Counted from the stretch's first letter, positions 8,576-18,620 are shown. The stretch: DNA of 64,000 bases from Mesorhizobium sp. NZP2298 (GCF_013170825.1 NZ_CP033365.1:1178001-1242000); one strand, 5' to 3'. Translations and numbers: made by a program. The notes: generated from the letters alone by a model not told the origin.

Positions 8576-9874
8576 TTGGCATCTTCAACAGGCTTCAATT
8601 CCGGTCTCGATATCGGCAAATCCTACTATGTCGCTACCGCCAATCCGGCGCCGGACCATCCGGCGCTCGCCGGCGATGTCGAGGCCGACCTGGTGGTCGT
8701 CGGCGGCGGCTGCACCGGGCTGTCCGCCGCCTTGCATGCCGCCGAGCTCGGCCTGAAGGTGGTGCTGCTCGAAGGCGGCAAGATCGGTTGGGGGGCTTCA
8801 GGGCGCAATGGCGGCCAGATGATCCCCGGCCTGCGCAAGGGCGCCAAGGGTCTGGTCAAGCTCTACGGTCCCGAGCGGGCGAAGGTGCTGTTCGACCTCG
8901 CCTTCGAGGCGCGCGGCCTGGTGCTCGACATCATCAAGCGCCATGCCATCGATTGCGATCTGAGGCTGACCGGCCATCTGGTCGGCGCGGTCAACGGTTC
9001 CGACCTCAAGGATCTGGAAGAAGAGGCCAAATGCCTCGAGAGCGTGATGAAATTTCGCGACGTCGAGATCCTGTCGGCGACGGCCGCACGCGCCAAGGTC
9101 GACACGCCCTATCACGGTGCCATGTATGAGCCGCTTGGCGGCCATATGCACCCGCTGAACTACACGCTCGGCCTTGCCCGCGCGGCCGTGGCCGCCGGCG
9201 TCGTCATCCATGAGAATTCGGTGGCGGTGAAGCTGGAGCGTGAGCCTTCCATCCGCGTCTCGACGTCAAAGGGTTCGGTCCGGGCCAAACATGTCGTGCT
9301 GGCGGGTGATGCTCTGCTGCACGGGCTGGAGCCGCGCGTCAACAGCCGCATCATGCCGGTCGGCAACTACATCGTCGCCACCGAGCCGCTGGAGGGCAAG
9401 CGCAATGTCATCCCGGCCAATGTCGCGGTGTCCGATACACGCTTCGTCGTCAATTACTACCGCATGTCGGCGGATGGCCGCCTGCTTTTCGGCGGCGGCG
9501 AGCGCTACACGCCGTCGCCGCCGGCCGACATTGCCGGCTTCGTGCGGCCGCATATGGAAGGCACGTTTCCGCAGCTTAGGGGCTGCCGCATCGATCATGC
9601 CTGGGGCGGCCTGGTTTCGGTGACGACGTCGCGGCTGCCGCATGTCGGGCACTATGGCGAGGTCTATTTCGCGCATGGCTATTCCGGCAAGGGCGTCATC
9701 CTGTCGACACTGTCGGGCAAGCTGCTCGCCGAAGCGATCACCGGCGATGCCTCACGGCTGGATTTGTTCTCGACGCTCACGCCCATGCCGTTCCCCGGCG
9801 GCACGGCGCTGCGTGGGCCGCTCTATGTACTGGGCATGCTATGGTACGCGATGCGGGACCGGATCAAGCATTGA
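8576..9874 (+). CDS. FAD-dependent amine oxidoreductase, PuuB-like
   Basis: DAO-family flavoprotein of about 432 residues. The dinucleotide-binding motif VVVGGGCTGLSAALHAAELG lies near residue 40, followed by the acidic strand end VVLLEGG and the GASGRNGGQ loop typical of gamma-glutamylputrescine oxidase and related amine oxidases. The C-terminal FAD-contact motif reads FAHGYSGKGVILSTL. A TTG start two bases after the previous stop is preferred, since upstream residues in this frame overlie the ligase gene and are noise. It likely oxidises the gamma-glutamylated amine to the aldehyde; the exact substrate is unproven. It is the last gene of this operon, ending 16 nt from the convergent IclR gene. 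Confidence 0.88.
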   Translation: MASSTGFNSGLDIGKSYYVATANPAPDHPALAGDVEADLVVVGGGCTGLSAALHAAELGLKVVLLEGGKIGWGASGRNGGQMIPGLRKGAKGLVKLYGPERAKVLFDLAFEARGLVLDIIKRHAIDCDLRLTGHLVGAVNGSDLKDLEEEAKCLESVMKFRDVEILSATAARAKVDTPYHGAMYEPLGGHMHPLNYTLGLARAAVAAGVVIHENSVAVKLEREPSIRVSTSKGSVRAKHVVLAGDALLHGLEPRVNSRIMPVGNYIVATEPLEGKRNVIPANVAVSDTRFVVNYYRMSADGRLLFGGGERYTPSPPADIAGFVRPHMEGTFPQLRGCRIDHAWGGLVSVTTSRLPHVGHYGEVYFAHGYSGKGVILSTLSGKLLAEAITGDASRLDLFSTLTPMPFPGGTALRGPLYVLGMLWYAMRDRIKH

Positions 9875-9890
9875 GGTCGCCAGACGCGAT

Positions 9891-10661
9891 CTAGACGACA
9901 AAGAAATCCTCGATGCGCTCTCTGGCTCCAAGCAGCGCCGGCAGGATTTCCCGCTCCATCTCGGCGACGGTGAACCGCGCCGACTGGGTCGAGACATTGA
10001 TCGCCGCGACCGTGCGTTTCGCCCGGTCGCGGATCGGCACGGCAATGGAGCGCAGGCCGAGCTCCAGCTCCTCGTCGACGATGGCGAAGCCGTCCGCCTT
10101 CGCCTTGCCAATGGCGCCGGCCACCGCACGCTTATCGGTGATGGTCTTTGGCGTTCGCCTCTCGATGGTTGCCTGGCCGAGAAATGTGTCCAATTCCCCT
10201 GATGCCAGGCCGGCAAGCAGGATCCGCCCCATCGATGTGCAATAGGCCGGCAGCCTCGTGCCGACATCGAGCGAGACGCTGAGGATACGGCGGCCGGGAA
10301 TGCGGGCGACATAGACGACATCCTCGCCCGACAGGATCGCGGCCGAGCAAGCCTCGTTCAGTTGTGCCGCCACGGCCCGCATGATGGGGGCGGCAAAGCT
10401 CCACAGGGAGGCACCGCCGAGCCAGGTGCGGGCGACCGTCAGCAGGCGGGGCGACAGCGAAAACACGCGGCCGGCCTGTGTGGCATAGCCTGTGGCAACC
10501 AAGGTCAGCAGGAAGCGGCGGGCGCCAGCGCGGGTCAGGCCCGCCTCCTCGGCCATTTCGGTCAGCGTCATGCCCGCCGGATGCCGGGCCAGGATTTCCA
10601 TGACGGCAAGGCCGCGTTCGAGCGAGCCGACATGATCGCGGGAAGGGGGCTCTTCGTTCAT
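9891..10661 (-). CDS. IclR-family regulator, probably of pcaIJF (PcaR-like)
   Basis: A 256-residue regulator. The N-terminal winged helix (about 12-70) contains LERGLAVMEILA and LTEMAEEAGLTRAGARRFLLTL. The IclR effector domain follows, with GRRILSVSLDVGTRLPAYCTSMGRILLA. The start was placed at the ATG preceded by GGAGGCG; the frame is open 90 codons further but over the divergent promoter. It is divergent from pcaIJF with an operator-like palindrome in between, the arrangement of PcaR/PcaU/PobR-type regulators of aromatic catabolism. Activation by beta-ketoadipate is known for such proteins and is inferred here. Confidence 0.88.
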   Translation of the reverse strand: MNEEPPSRDHVGSLERGLAVMEILARHPAGMTLTEMAEEAGLTRAGARRFLLTLVATGYATQAGRVFSLSPRLLTVARTWLGGASLWSFAAPIMRAVAAQLNEACSAAILSGEDVVYVARIPGRRILSVSLDVGTRLPAYCTSMGRILLAGLASGELDTFLGQATIERRTPKTITDKRAVAGAIGKAKADGFAIVDEELELGLRSIAVPIRDRAKRTVAAINVSTQSARFTVAEMEREILPALLGARERIEDFFVV

Positions 10662-10742
10662 CTCGCCTCCGCGCAAGGGTGCTGTCGCCAGGATTGACTC
10701 CGTGCCCTTAATCGGACTAGAAGTATCGCATATAAAACATAT

Positions 10743-10757
10743 GTTCGCAATACGAAC
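10743..10757. promoter_or_regulatory. IclR-type operator palindrome
   Basis: Perfect inverted repeat GTTCG-CAATA-CGAAC, 22 bp before the pcaI start codon and in the AT-rich core of the divergent promoter. The GTTCG half-site resembles sites described for PcaU/PobR-type IclR proteins. No confident -35/-10 pair was found, so whether it acts in activation or repression is open. Confidence 0.65.
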
Positions 10758-10779
10758 TTTTTGGATTGGAGCCCTGGCG

Positions 10780-11637
10780 ATGGTCAAGTTCCTGCCGCTC
10801 AAGCAGGCCGTTGCGGAGAATTTGAACAATGGCGATACCGTCGCCTTCGAGGGCTTCACCCATCTGATCCCGACAGCCGCCGCGCATGAGGCGATCCGCC
10901 AGGGATTTCGCGACCTGACCCTGATCCGCATGACGCCAGACCTGATCTACGACCAGATGATCGGCATGGGCATGGCGAAGAAGATCGTCTTCTCCTATGT
11001 CGGCAATCCCGGCGTCGGCCTTCTGCGGCGTGCGCGTGACGCCATCGAGAACGGTTTTCCCCGGTCGATCGAGGTCGAGGAGCACAGCCATGCCGGCATG
11101 GCCAATGCCTATGAGGCGGGAGCGGCCGGCCTGCCCTGCGCGGTGTTCCGTGGCTATCGCGGCGCAGGCCTCGCGGCGGTCAACCCGAACATAAAGTCGG
11201 TCACTTGTCCGTTCACCGGCGAGGTTCTGGCGGCGGTGCCTTCGATCCGTCCCGACGTCACCTTCATCCATGCGCAGAAGGCCGACAAGAAAGGCAATGT
11301 GCTGGTCGAAGGCATTATCGGCATCCAGAAGGAAGCGGTGCTGGCGGCCAAACGCGCCGTGGTGACCGTGGAGGAAGTGGCCGACAATTTCGACGATCTC
11401 CATCCCAATTTGACGGTGCTGCCGCGCTGGACGATCGCGGCGATCTCCGTCGTGCCCGGCGGATCGCACCCGTCCTACGCGCATGGCTATTACGCGCGCG
11501 ACAACGCCGCCTATCTGGAGTGGGACGAGATCGCCGCCGACCGTGAGAAATTCCAGGCCTGGATGCAGGCAAACGTCATCGAGAAGAGCGCCGGCGACTT
11601 CGCCGGACGTGTCGAGCATCTGAGGAAAGCGGCATGA
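10780..11637 (+). CDS. pcaI: 3-oxoadipate CoA-transferase subunit A
   Basis: Subunit A (285 residues) of the CoA transferase that moves CoA from succinyl-CoA to beta-ketoadipate, penultimate step of the protocatechuate/catechol pathway in the cytoplasm. The start MVKFLPLKQAV has GGAG 12 nt upstream; an upstream ATG in frame falls within the operator region and is rejected. Family features include DTVAFEGFTH near the N-terminus, SYVGNPGVGLLRRARD and PDVTFIHAQKADKKGN. The length fits the longer glutaconate-type alpha subunits rather than the roughly 230-residue pseudomonad PcaI. It overlaps subunit B by 4 bp. Confidence 0.88.
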   Translation: MVKFLPLKQAVAENLNNGDTVAFEGFTHLIPTAAAHEAIRQGFRDLTLIRMTPDLIYDQMIGMGMAKKIVFSYVGNPGVGLLRRARDAIENGFPRSIEVEEHSHAGMANAYEAGAAGLPCAVFRGYRGAGLAAVNPNIKSVTCPFTGEVLAAVPSIRPDVTFIHAQKADKKGNVLVEGIIGIQKEAVLAAKRAVVTVEEVADNFDDLHPNLTVLPRWTIAAISVVPGGSHPSYAHGYYARDNAAYLEWDEIAADREKFQAWMQANVIEKSAGDFAGRVEHLRKAA

Positions 11638-12428
11638 GCGGGACAGGCTTCACCCCCAACGAGATGATGACCATTGCCGCCAGCCGCGCGTTGAAGAACG
11701 ACGATGTCTGCTTCGTCGGCATCGGTGCGCCGTCCGCCGCCTGCAATGTGGCGCGACTGACGCATGCGCCCGACATCACGCTGATCTATGAGAGCGGCAC
11801 GATCGGTACCGCGCCTGATGTGCTGCCGTTGTCGATCGGCGATGGCGAATTGTGCGAAACCGCTGTCACCACCGTCGCGGTGCCGGAAATGTTCCGCTAC
11901 TGGCTGCAGGGCGGCCGCATCTCGATCGGTTTCCTCGGTGCGGCGCAGCTCGACAAGTTCGGCAACATCAACACCACGGTCATCGGCGATTATTTCCATC
12001 CCAAGACCAGGCTGCCCGGCGGTGGCGGCGCGCCAGAGATCGCGACCTCATCGAAGGAAATCTACATCACCATGGCGCAGACCAAGCGCGGCATGGTCGA
12101 AAAGATCGACTTCTTCACGTCCTTCGGCCATGGCGAGGGCGGCGACCATCGCAAGCGGCTGGGCATCGACACATCAGGCCCGACCTTGCTGATCACCGAT
12201 CTCGCCATCTGGAAGCCGGACCCGGTGACCAAGGAATTCACCGTCGTGTCGTTGCATCCGGGCGTCACCCGCCAGCAGGTGCAGGAAAGCTGTGGCTGGG
12301 TCGTTAAGTTCGCCGAGGCGCTTGACGAAACACCGGCGCCAAGCGAACTCGAACTCAATACATTGCGCGACCTGCAGGCCCGCACCAGGGCGGCGCATGA
12401 GGGAACCGGAAAAGCAAAGGCTGCATAA
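11634..12428 (+). CDS. pcaJ: 3-oxoadipate CoA-transferase subunit B
   Basis: Subunit B (264 residues) of the same CoA transferase. The motif LIYESGTIG carries the glutamate expected to form the covalent glutamyl-CoA intermediate. Further signatures are FVGIGAPSAACNVA, GFLGAAQLDKFGNINTTVIG and the glycine run LPGGGGAPE. It is coupled to pcaI through an ATGA overlap and is one base from the thiolase gene, giving a complete pcaIJF unit. A different 3-oxoacid or glutaconate substrate cannot be excluded by sequence, but the thiolase and IclR neighbours favour 3-oxoadipate. Confidence 0.88.
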   Translation: MSGTGFTPNEMMTIAASRALKNDDVCFVGIGAPSAACNVARLTHAPDITLIYESGTIGTAPDVLPLSIGDGELCETAVTTVAVPEMFRYWLQGGRISIGFLGAAQLDKFGNINTTVIGDYFHPKTRLPGGGGAPEIATSSKEIYITMAQTKRGMVEKIDFFTSFGHGEGGDHRKRLGIDTSGPTLLITDLAIWKPDPVTKEFTVVSLHPGVTRQQVQESCGWVVKFAEALDETPAPSELELNTLRDLQARTRAAHEGTGKAKAA

Positions 12429-12429
12429 C

Positions 12430-13635
<1,206 letters not shown>

Positions 13636-13733
13636 TCGCGCGATCCCTTGGCTTGCCGAAATCATGGTCCGATTCGGCGCGTCGCCAAATTTGACCATGT
13701 GGACAAAAGCCCAGGCTCGTTCCATAGTTCCCC

Positions 13734-13838
13734 GCGCATGACCCCGAAAATCGAAATCGATTTTCGGAAAGGATCATGCGCAGAACTAAGAGCTACAGCG
13801 TCCTCTGCGCGTCCGAGGGACGCGCGGCGCTGTAGGCT
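13734..13838. repeat. Two adjacent palindromic intergenic repeats
   Basis: First element 13734-13781: a near-perfect palindrome framed by GCGCATGA and TCATGCGC with a CCGAAAATCG/CGATTTTCGG core. Second element 13791-13838: a long hairpin framed by CTACAGCG and CGCTGTAG with GCGCGTCC/GGACGCGC arms. Both look like the short palindromes scattered in Rhizobium and Mesorhizobium intergenic DNA. They may form RNA hairpins after pcaF; no T-tract follows. Confidence 0.75.
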
Positions 13839-13888
13839 GATTTTTAGAACAGCCGGCTCGACACGGCTGTCGAACAGAGGGGACTGCA

Positions 13889-14920
13889 ATGGAAAACCGG
13901 AAGACCAAATTCCAATCGACACGCGAAGGGATTTCGCGACGCAACGTGCTGGAGCTCGGCGCGCTTGGCCTGGCAGCGGCGATGCTGCCGGGCGTCGCCT
14001 TCGCCAAGGACAAGAAGCTGAAGGTGGCGGCGATCTTCGCCACGCCGATCGAGGAGCCTTGGGACAACCAGATCCATGTCGCCCTGCAGAAGGCCGAGAA
14101 GGAACTCGGCATCGAATACAAGTGGTCCGAGAAGGTGCAGACCGCCGATTTCAGCCGCGTCATGCGCGAATATGCGCAAGGCGGCTACCAGCTGGTGCTG
14201 GGCGATGCCTTCGCCGCCGAGCGTGAATCGCGCCGCACCGCCAAGCAGTTCCCGAAAACCGCCTGGCTGTTCGGTTCGGGTGCCGGCCCCGCCGAACCCA
14301 ATTTCGGCGTCTTCGACAACTGGATTCATGAGCCGGCCTATCTCTCGGGCATGATCGCCGGCAAGATGTCGAAATCGGGCACGGTCGGCGCCGTGGCGGC
14401 GATGGGCATTCCGGAAGTGAACCGGCTGGTCAACGCCTTCTTTGCCGGTGCCAAGGAGGTCAACCCGAACGTCAAGAAGAAGGTCGCCTTCATCGGTTCC
14501 TTCTTCGATCCGCCAAAGGCCAAGGAGGCCGCGGTGGCGCAGATCGATGCCGGCGTCGACGTTATCTATGCCGAGCGCTTCGGTGTCATCGAGGCGGCGG
14601 TCGAGAAGAAAATCCTCGCCATCTCCAACATGTCGGACCAGTCCAGCCTCGGCCCCGATACGGTCATCACCGGCCCGGTCTGGGACATGTACCCGACGGT
14701 CGAGCAGGCGATCAAACTGGTCAAGGCCGGCGTCTACACCGCGCAGGACTATGGCGATTTCTCGCGCATGGCCAAGGGCGGTTCCTATCTCGCCCCCTAC
14801 CACAAGTTCGACAAGACGCTGCCTGCGGACGTCAAGGACCTGGTCGAGAAGAAGAAGGCCGAGATTCTGGAAGGCAATTTCCGGGTGGATGTGGACGAGA
14901 ACACGCCGGTTTCGGATTGA
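13889..14920 (+). CDS. BMP-family ABC transporter substrate-binding protein, Tat-type signal
   Basis: Periplasmic binding protein (343 residues) of the BMP/PnrA/Med family, which in characterised members binds purine nucleosides. The N-terminus has a twin-arginine-like signal (SRRNVLELGALGLAAAM, cleavage near AFA-KDK), so export in folded form is likely. The family core is seen in VAAIFATPIEEPWDNQ, YQLVLGDAF and EPAYLSGMIAGKMSKSG. It heads an importer operon with a double ATPase and two permeases, separated from the ATPase by a palindromic repeat. The ligand is uncertain. Confidence 0.9.
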   Translation: MENRKTKFQSTREGISRRNVLELGALGLAAAMLPGVAFAKDKKLKVAAIFATPIEEPWDNQIHVALQKAEKELGIEYKWSEKVQTADFSRVMREYAQGGYQLVLGDAFAAERESRRTAKQFPKTAWLFGSGAGPAEPNFGVFDNWIHEPAYLSGMIAGKMSKSGTVGAVAAMGIPEVNRLVNAFFAGAKEVNPNVKKKVAFIGSFFDPPKAKEAAVAQIDAGVDVIYAERFGVIEAAVEKKILAISNMSDQSSLGPDTVITGPVWDMYPTVEQAIKLVKAGVYTAQDYGDFSRMAKGGSYLAPYHKFDKTLPADVKDLVEKKKAEILEGNFRVDVDENTPVSD

Positions 14921-14925
14921 CTTCC

Positions 14926-15059
14926 TTACCCTCCCCCTTGTTGGGAGGGTCGATCCGCGAAGCGGATCGGGATGGGGGTCAGCGCCGCACCCCACCCCGT
15001 CTCACGCTCTTCGCTTCGCTGCGATCGTAAGCCGACCCTCCCCACAAGGGGGAGGGTGA
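14926..15059. repeat. Inverted-repeat intergenic element (MITE-like)
   Basis: The ends form an imperfect inverted repeat of about 27 bp: TTACCCTCCCCCTTG at the left and the reverse complement of TTCACCCTCCCCCTTG at the right, with inner GATCCGCGAAGCGGATC. A similar element with TTACCC/GGGTAA ends lies at 61212-61325. It sits between the binding-protein and ATPase genes of one operon and could lower downstream expression through RNA structure. Confidence 0.75.
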
Positions 15060-15090
15060 AGAGCCGAGCCAACGCCATCAGGATTTCGCT

Positions 15091-16608
15091 TTGCCGACGC
15101 CCGCCCCACTCATCGAAATGCGCGGCATCACCAAGAGGTTCGGCGCCGTCAAGGCGAACGAGGCTGTCGACCTCAGCGTCGCGCCGGGCGAGATCCTCGG
15201 CCTGCTGGGCGAGAACGGCGCCGGCAAGACGACGCTGATGAACGTGCTGTTCGGCGCCTACGCGCCGGACGCCGGCGAAATCCTGATCCAGGGCCAGCCA
15301 GTGAGGATCACCAGTTCGGCTGACGCACTGGCCGCCGGCATCGGCATGGTGCACCAGCATTTTCATCTGGCGCCACGGCTGACGGTGCTGGAAAACCTGC
15401 TCATCGGTATCCCGGGCAAATCGGGGCGGATCGATCGCGTCGGCGGGCTGGCGCGGCTGGCTGAAATCAGCCGCCAGCACGGGCTGACGCTTGATCCCGA
15501 TCTGCCGGTTTCGGCGCTCTCGGTCGGCGAACAGCAGCGGCTGGAGATCGTCAAGGCGCTGTTTCGCGGCGCCAAGCTCTTGATCCTCGACGAGCCGACG
15601 GCGGTGCTCGCGCCAAGCGAGGTCGACGGACTGTTTTCAGCGCTGCGCTCGATGGCGGCACAGGGCCTCGGCATCATCTTCATCTCGCACAAGCTCAACG
15701 AGGTAAGGGCACTGACACATCGCTGCACGGTGCTGCGGCTTGGCCGCGTCGCCGGCCGCGTTGATGATCCCGCCAACACCACGTCGGCGGCGATGGCAGA
15801 GCTGATGTGCGGTCACGAAATCGTGCCGCCGGCAAGGGGCGCGTCGACGCCCGGTGCCGATGTGCTGACGCTCGACGGCATTTCCACCTCGCGTCATTCC
15901 GGCACCGTGCTGCGCGATGTGTCGCTTGCCGTTCGCGCCGGCGAAATCCTCGGCATCGCCGGCGTGTCGGGCAATGGTCAGCGGGCGCTGGCAGAGGTGA
16001 TCTCCGGCGTGCGCGTGCCCGACGCCGGCCGGATGACGATCGCCGGCCAGAAGGTGTCGCGGTTCTCGCCGCGCGAGGTGCAGGCGCTTGGCCTCGGCCG
16101 CATCCCGGAAGACCGCATGACGACCGGCCTGGTCACCAATCTGCCGCTCGCCGATTCCATGGTGCTGCCGCGCATCGGCACCGCCGCGTTTTCAGCCAAG
16201 GGCCTGCTCAAGCCGGACGCGATCTGCGCCTTCGCCGAAGCGCAGATCAAGGCCTATGATATCAGATGCCCCGGGCCGATGACCCGGGCCGGGGCGCTGT
16301 CCGGCGGCAATCTGCAAAAGGCGCTCTTGGCGCGCGAGCTCGCCTTCGATCCGAAGGTGCTGATCGTTTCCCAGCCGACGCGCGGCCTCGACATCGGCGC
16401 CGCCCGCTTCATCCACGAAAAATTCCTCGACATGCGGACCAAGGGCTGCGGCATCATCGTCATCGGCGAGGATCTCGAAGAGCTGCTCGTGCTCTGCGAC
16501 CGCATCGCGGTGATGTATGAAGGCCGCATCGTCGGCACGCTCGACAGCGCCGATGCGACGATCGCGCGGCTCGGCCTGATGATGACCGGGGCGGAGGGCC
16601 ACGGCTGA
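15091..16608 (+). CDS. Double-domain ABC transporter ATPase (BMP/nucleoside type)
   Basis: A 505-residue protein with two fused ATPase domains, as in RbsA/YufO. The first domain has intact Walker A GENGAGKTT (40-48), LSVGEQQRLEIVK and Walker B LLILDEPTAVLAP. The second has a degenerate P-loop (GVSGNGQRALAE) but a good signature LSGGNLQKALLARELA, the usual asymmetry of this family. The start is a TTG giving MPTPAPLIEM, with AGGA about 9 nt upstream. The stop overlaps the permease ATG (TGATG). Confidence 0.92.
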   Translation: MPTPAPLIEMRGITKRFGAVKANEAVDLSVAPGEILGLLGENGAGKTTLMNVLFGAYAPDAGEILIQGQPVRITSSADALAAGIGMVHQHFHLAPRLTVLENLLIGIPGKSGRIDRVGGLARLAEISRQHGLTLDPDLPVSALSVGEQQRLEIVKALFRGAKLLILDEPTAVLAPSEVDGLFSALRSMAAQGLGIIFISHKLNEVRALTHRCTVLRLGRVAGRVDDPANTTSAAMAELMCGHEIVPPARGASTPGADVLTLDGISTSRHSGTVLRDVSLAVRAGEILGIAGVSGNGQRALAEVISGVRVPDAGRMTIAGQKVSRFSPREVQALGLGRIPEDRMTTGLVTNLPLADSMVLPRIGTAAFSAKGLLKPDAICAFAEAQIKAYDIRCPGPMTRAGALSGGNLQKALLARELAFDPKVLIVSQPTRGLDIGAARFIHEKFLDMRTKGCGIIVIGEDLEELLVLCDRIAVMYEGRIVGTLDSADATIARLGLMMTGAEGHG

Positions 16609-17663
16609 TGTTTCGCCTGGAAGTCCGCACCTCCACGCCCGCCTGGTTCAATCTGGCGCTGCCGCTGCTGGCGATCGGCGCCACGCTTGTCCTGTGCAGC
16701 GGCCTCATCGCGCTTGCCGGCGCCGGCGTGCTCGAATCCTACGGCGTGATGTTCACGGCTTCGCTCGGCGACAGCTATGCGATCACCGAAACGCTGGTGC
16801 GCGCCGCACCGATGATCTTCACCGGGCTGGCGGTCGCCGTCGCCTTCCGCGCCAAATTCTGGAACATCGGTGCTGAAGGGCAATTGCTGGCCGGCGCGGT
16901 CGCCAGCTGCTTCGTCGGCGCGATCCCGATGCCGGGGCCGCTCGCCATGCTGCTGATGGCCATCGCCGGAGCCGCCGCCGGAGCGGCCGTCGCCCTTGTT
17001 CCCGCCACGCTGCGGGTCAAGTTCAAGGTTGACGATGTGGTCAGCTCGCTGCTGCTCAATTCGGTCATCTACTATGCCCTGATGGCGCTGATCGAAGGGC
17101 CGTGGAAGGATAGCTTCAGCGGCTATCCGATCTCGCCGCCGATCGAGGATTCGGCCAACTTTCCGGTGCTGATCGAAGGCACACGCCTGCATCTCGGCGT
17201 CGTGGCGGCGCTGATCGCCGCACCTTTAATCTGGTTCCTCATCGCGCGCACGACGCTTGGTTTCAGGATCAGGGTCACCGGCGAAAATCCGGAAGCCGCA
17301 CGCTATGGCGGCATCCACGTCGAACGCGTGCTGCTGTCGACCGCGCTGCTGTCCGGTGCGCTGGCCGGGCTTGCCGGCGTCGGCGAAGTCGGCGGCGTGC
17401 ATTTCCAGGTGATGAGCGACATCTCACCGGGCTACGGCTATTCCGGCATCGTCGTCGCCATGCTGGCGCGGCTCAACCCGCTGGGCGTGGTGCCGGCGGC
17501 GATCTTCCTGGCCGCGGTGATGACCGGCGCCGAGGCGATGTCGCGGGCAACCGGCGTGCCGGCCTTCCTCAGCGACGTCATCCAGGGGACAGCGCTGCTC
17601 GCCATGCTGGTGGCGCTGCTGTTCACCGCCTATCGCATCCGCCGCGTGGGAACAGCCTCATGA
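16608..17663 (+). CDS. BMP-type ABC transporter permease 1
   Basis: Integral membrane protein (351 residues) of the branched-chain/nucleoside permease superfamily (YufP-like), with about 9-10 hydrophobic stretches. Signature segments are FWNIGAEGQLLAGAV near residue 85, VDDVVSSLLLNSVIYY and GENPEAARYGGI in the cytoplasmic loop. It starts in the stop codon of the ATPase gene and overlaps the second permease by 4 bp, so the subunits are made in step. Confidence 0.92.
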   Translation: MFRLEVRTSTPAWFNLALPLLAIGATLVLCSGLIALAGAGVLESYGVMFTASLGDSYAITETLVRAAPMIFTGLAVAVAFRAKFWNIGAEGQLLAGAVASCFVGAIPMPGPLAMLLMAIAGAAAGAAVALVPATLRVKFKVDDVVSSLLLNSVIYYALMALIEGPWKDSFSGYPISPPIEDSANFPVLIEGTRLHLGVVAALIAAPLIWFLIARTTLGFRIRVTGENPEAARYGGIHVERVLLSTALLSGALAGLAGVGEVGGVHFQVMSDISPGYGYSGIVVAMLARLNPLGVVPAAIFLAAVMTGAEAMSRATGVPAFLSDVIQGTALLAMLVALLFTAYRIRRVGTAS

Positions 17664-18604
17664 GCGCGGTGTTCGAACAGATCTTCCAGGTCGGCTTCCT
17701 GGCCGCCATCATCCGCATCGCCACGCCGCTGGCCTTTGCCACGCTGGGCGAGATGTTTTCCGAGCGGGCCGGCGTGCTCAATCTCGGCATCGAAGGCATC
17801 ATGCTGCTCTGCGCGATGACGGGCTTCACCGCCACCAGCCTGAGCGGCAGCCTGTGGCTGGGCGTGCTTGCGGCGGTGCTGACCGGCATGCTGATGGGCG
17901 CGCTGCATGCGCTGTTCACGGTGGCGCTTGGCCTGAGCCAGCATGTCTGCGGCATTGGCGTGACGCTGTTCTCATCGGGCCTCGCCTATTTCCTCTACCG
18001 GCTGATCTTCGGCCAGCAATCGGTGCCGCCAAGCATCAAGGGTTTCCAGACATTGCCGATCCCTGTTCTCTCCGACATTCCGGTGCTCGGACCGGCGGTG
18101 TTCAACCAGTTCGCGCTGGTCTACATGGCGATCATTGCCATACCGCTTGCCGCCTTCGTGCTCTATCGCACGCCCTGGGGCCTGTCGGTGCGCATGGTCG
18201 GCGAGAACCCGCGCGCGGCCGATTCGGCCGGCGTCAGCGTCATTGCGACGCGTTTCCAGGCCGTCATCATCGGCGGTGCGCTGATGGGGCTGGCGGGCGC
18301 CTTCCTGTCGATGGCGCAGTTCAACGCCTTCACCTTCGGCGTCGTCTCCGGGCGTGGCTGGGTGGCGATCGCGCTGGTCGTGTTCGGCCGCTGGGACCCG
18401 TGGCGCTCAGCGGGTGCCGCGCTGCTGTTCGCCTTCGTCGATGCGCTGCAGCTGCGCATGCAGGCGAGCGGGCTCGGGCACATCCCCTACGAGGCGTTCC
18501 TGATGCTTCCCTTCATCTTCACCATCGTCGCGATGGCCTTCATGTCGCGCAACGCGGTGGCGCCGTCGGCGCTGCTCAAGCCGTTTCGAAGGGAAGAGCG
18601 GTAG
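17660..18604 (+). CDS. BMP-type ABC transporter permease 2
   Basis: Second permease (314 residues, YufQ-like). It has LNLGIEGIMLLCAMTGF near residue 38, the loop MVGENPRAADSAGV and several transmembrane helices. It closes the four-gene importer operon. The C-terminal tail runs close to a GC-rich repeat that may act as a transcriptional end, and the next gene is convergent. Confidence 0.92.
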   Translation: MSAVFEQIFQVGFLAAIIRIATPLAFATLGEMFSERAGVLNLGIEGIMLLCAMTGFTATSLSGSLWLGVLAAVLTGMLMGALHALFTVALGLSQHVCGIGVTLFSSGLAYFLYRLIFGQQSVPPSIKGFQTLPIPVLSDIPVLGPAVFNQFALVYMAIIAIPLAAFVLYRTPWGLSVRMVGENPRAADSAGVSVIATRFQAVIIGGALMGLAGAFLSMAQFNAFTFGVVSGRGWVAIALVVFGRWDPWRSAGAALLFAFVDALQLRMQASGLGHIPYEAFLMLPFIFTIVAMAFMSRNAVAPSALLKPFRREER

Positions 18605-18620
18605 CAAGCAGGACTTTGGT

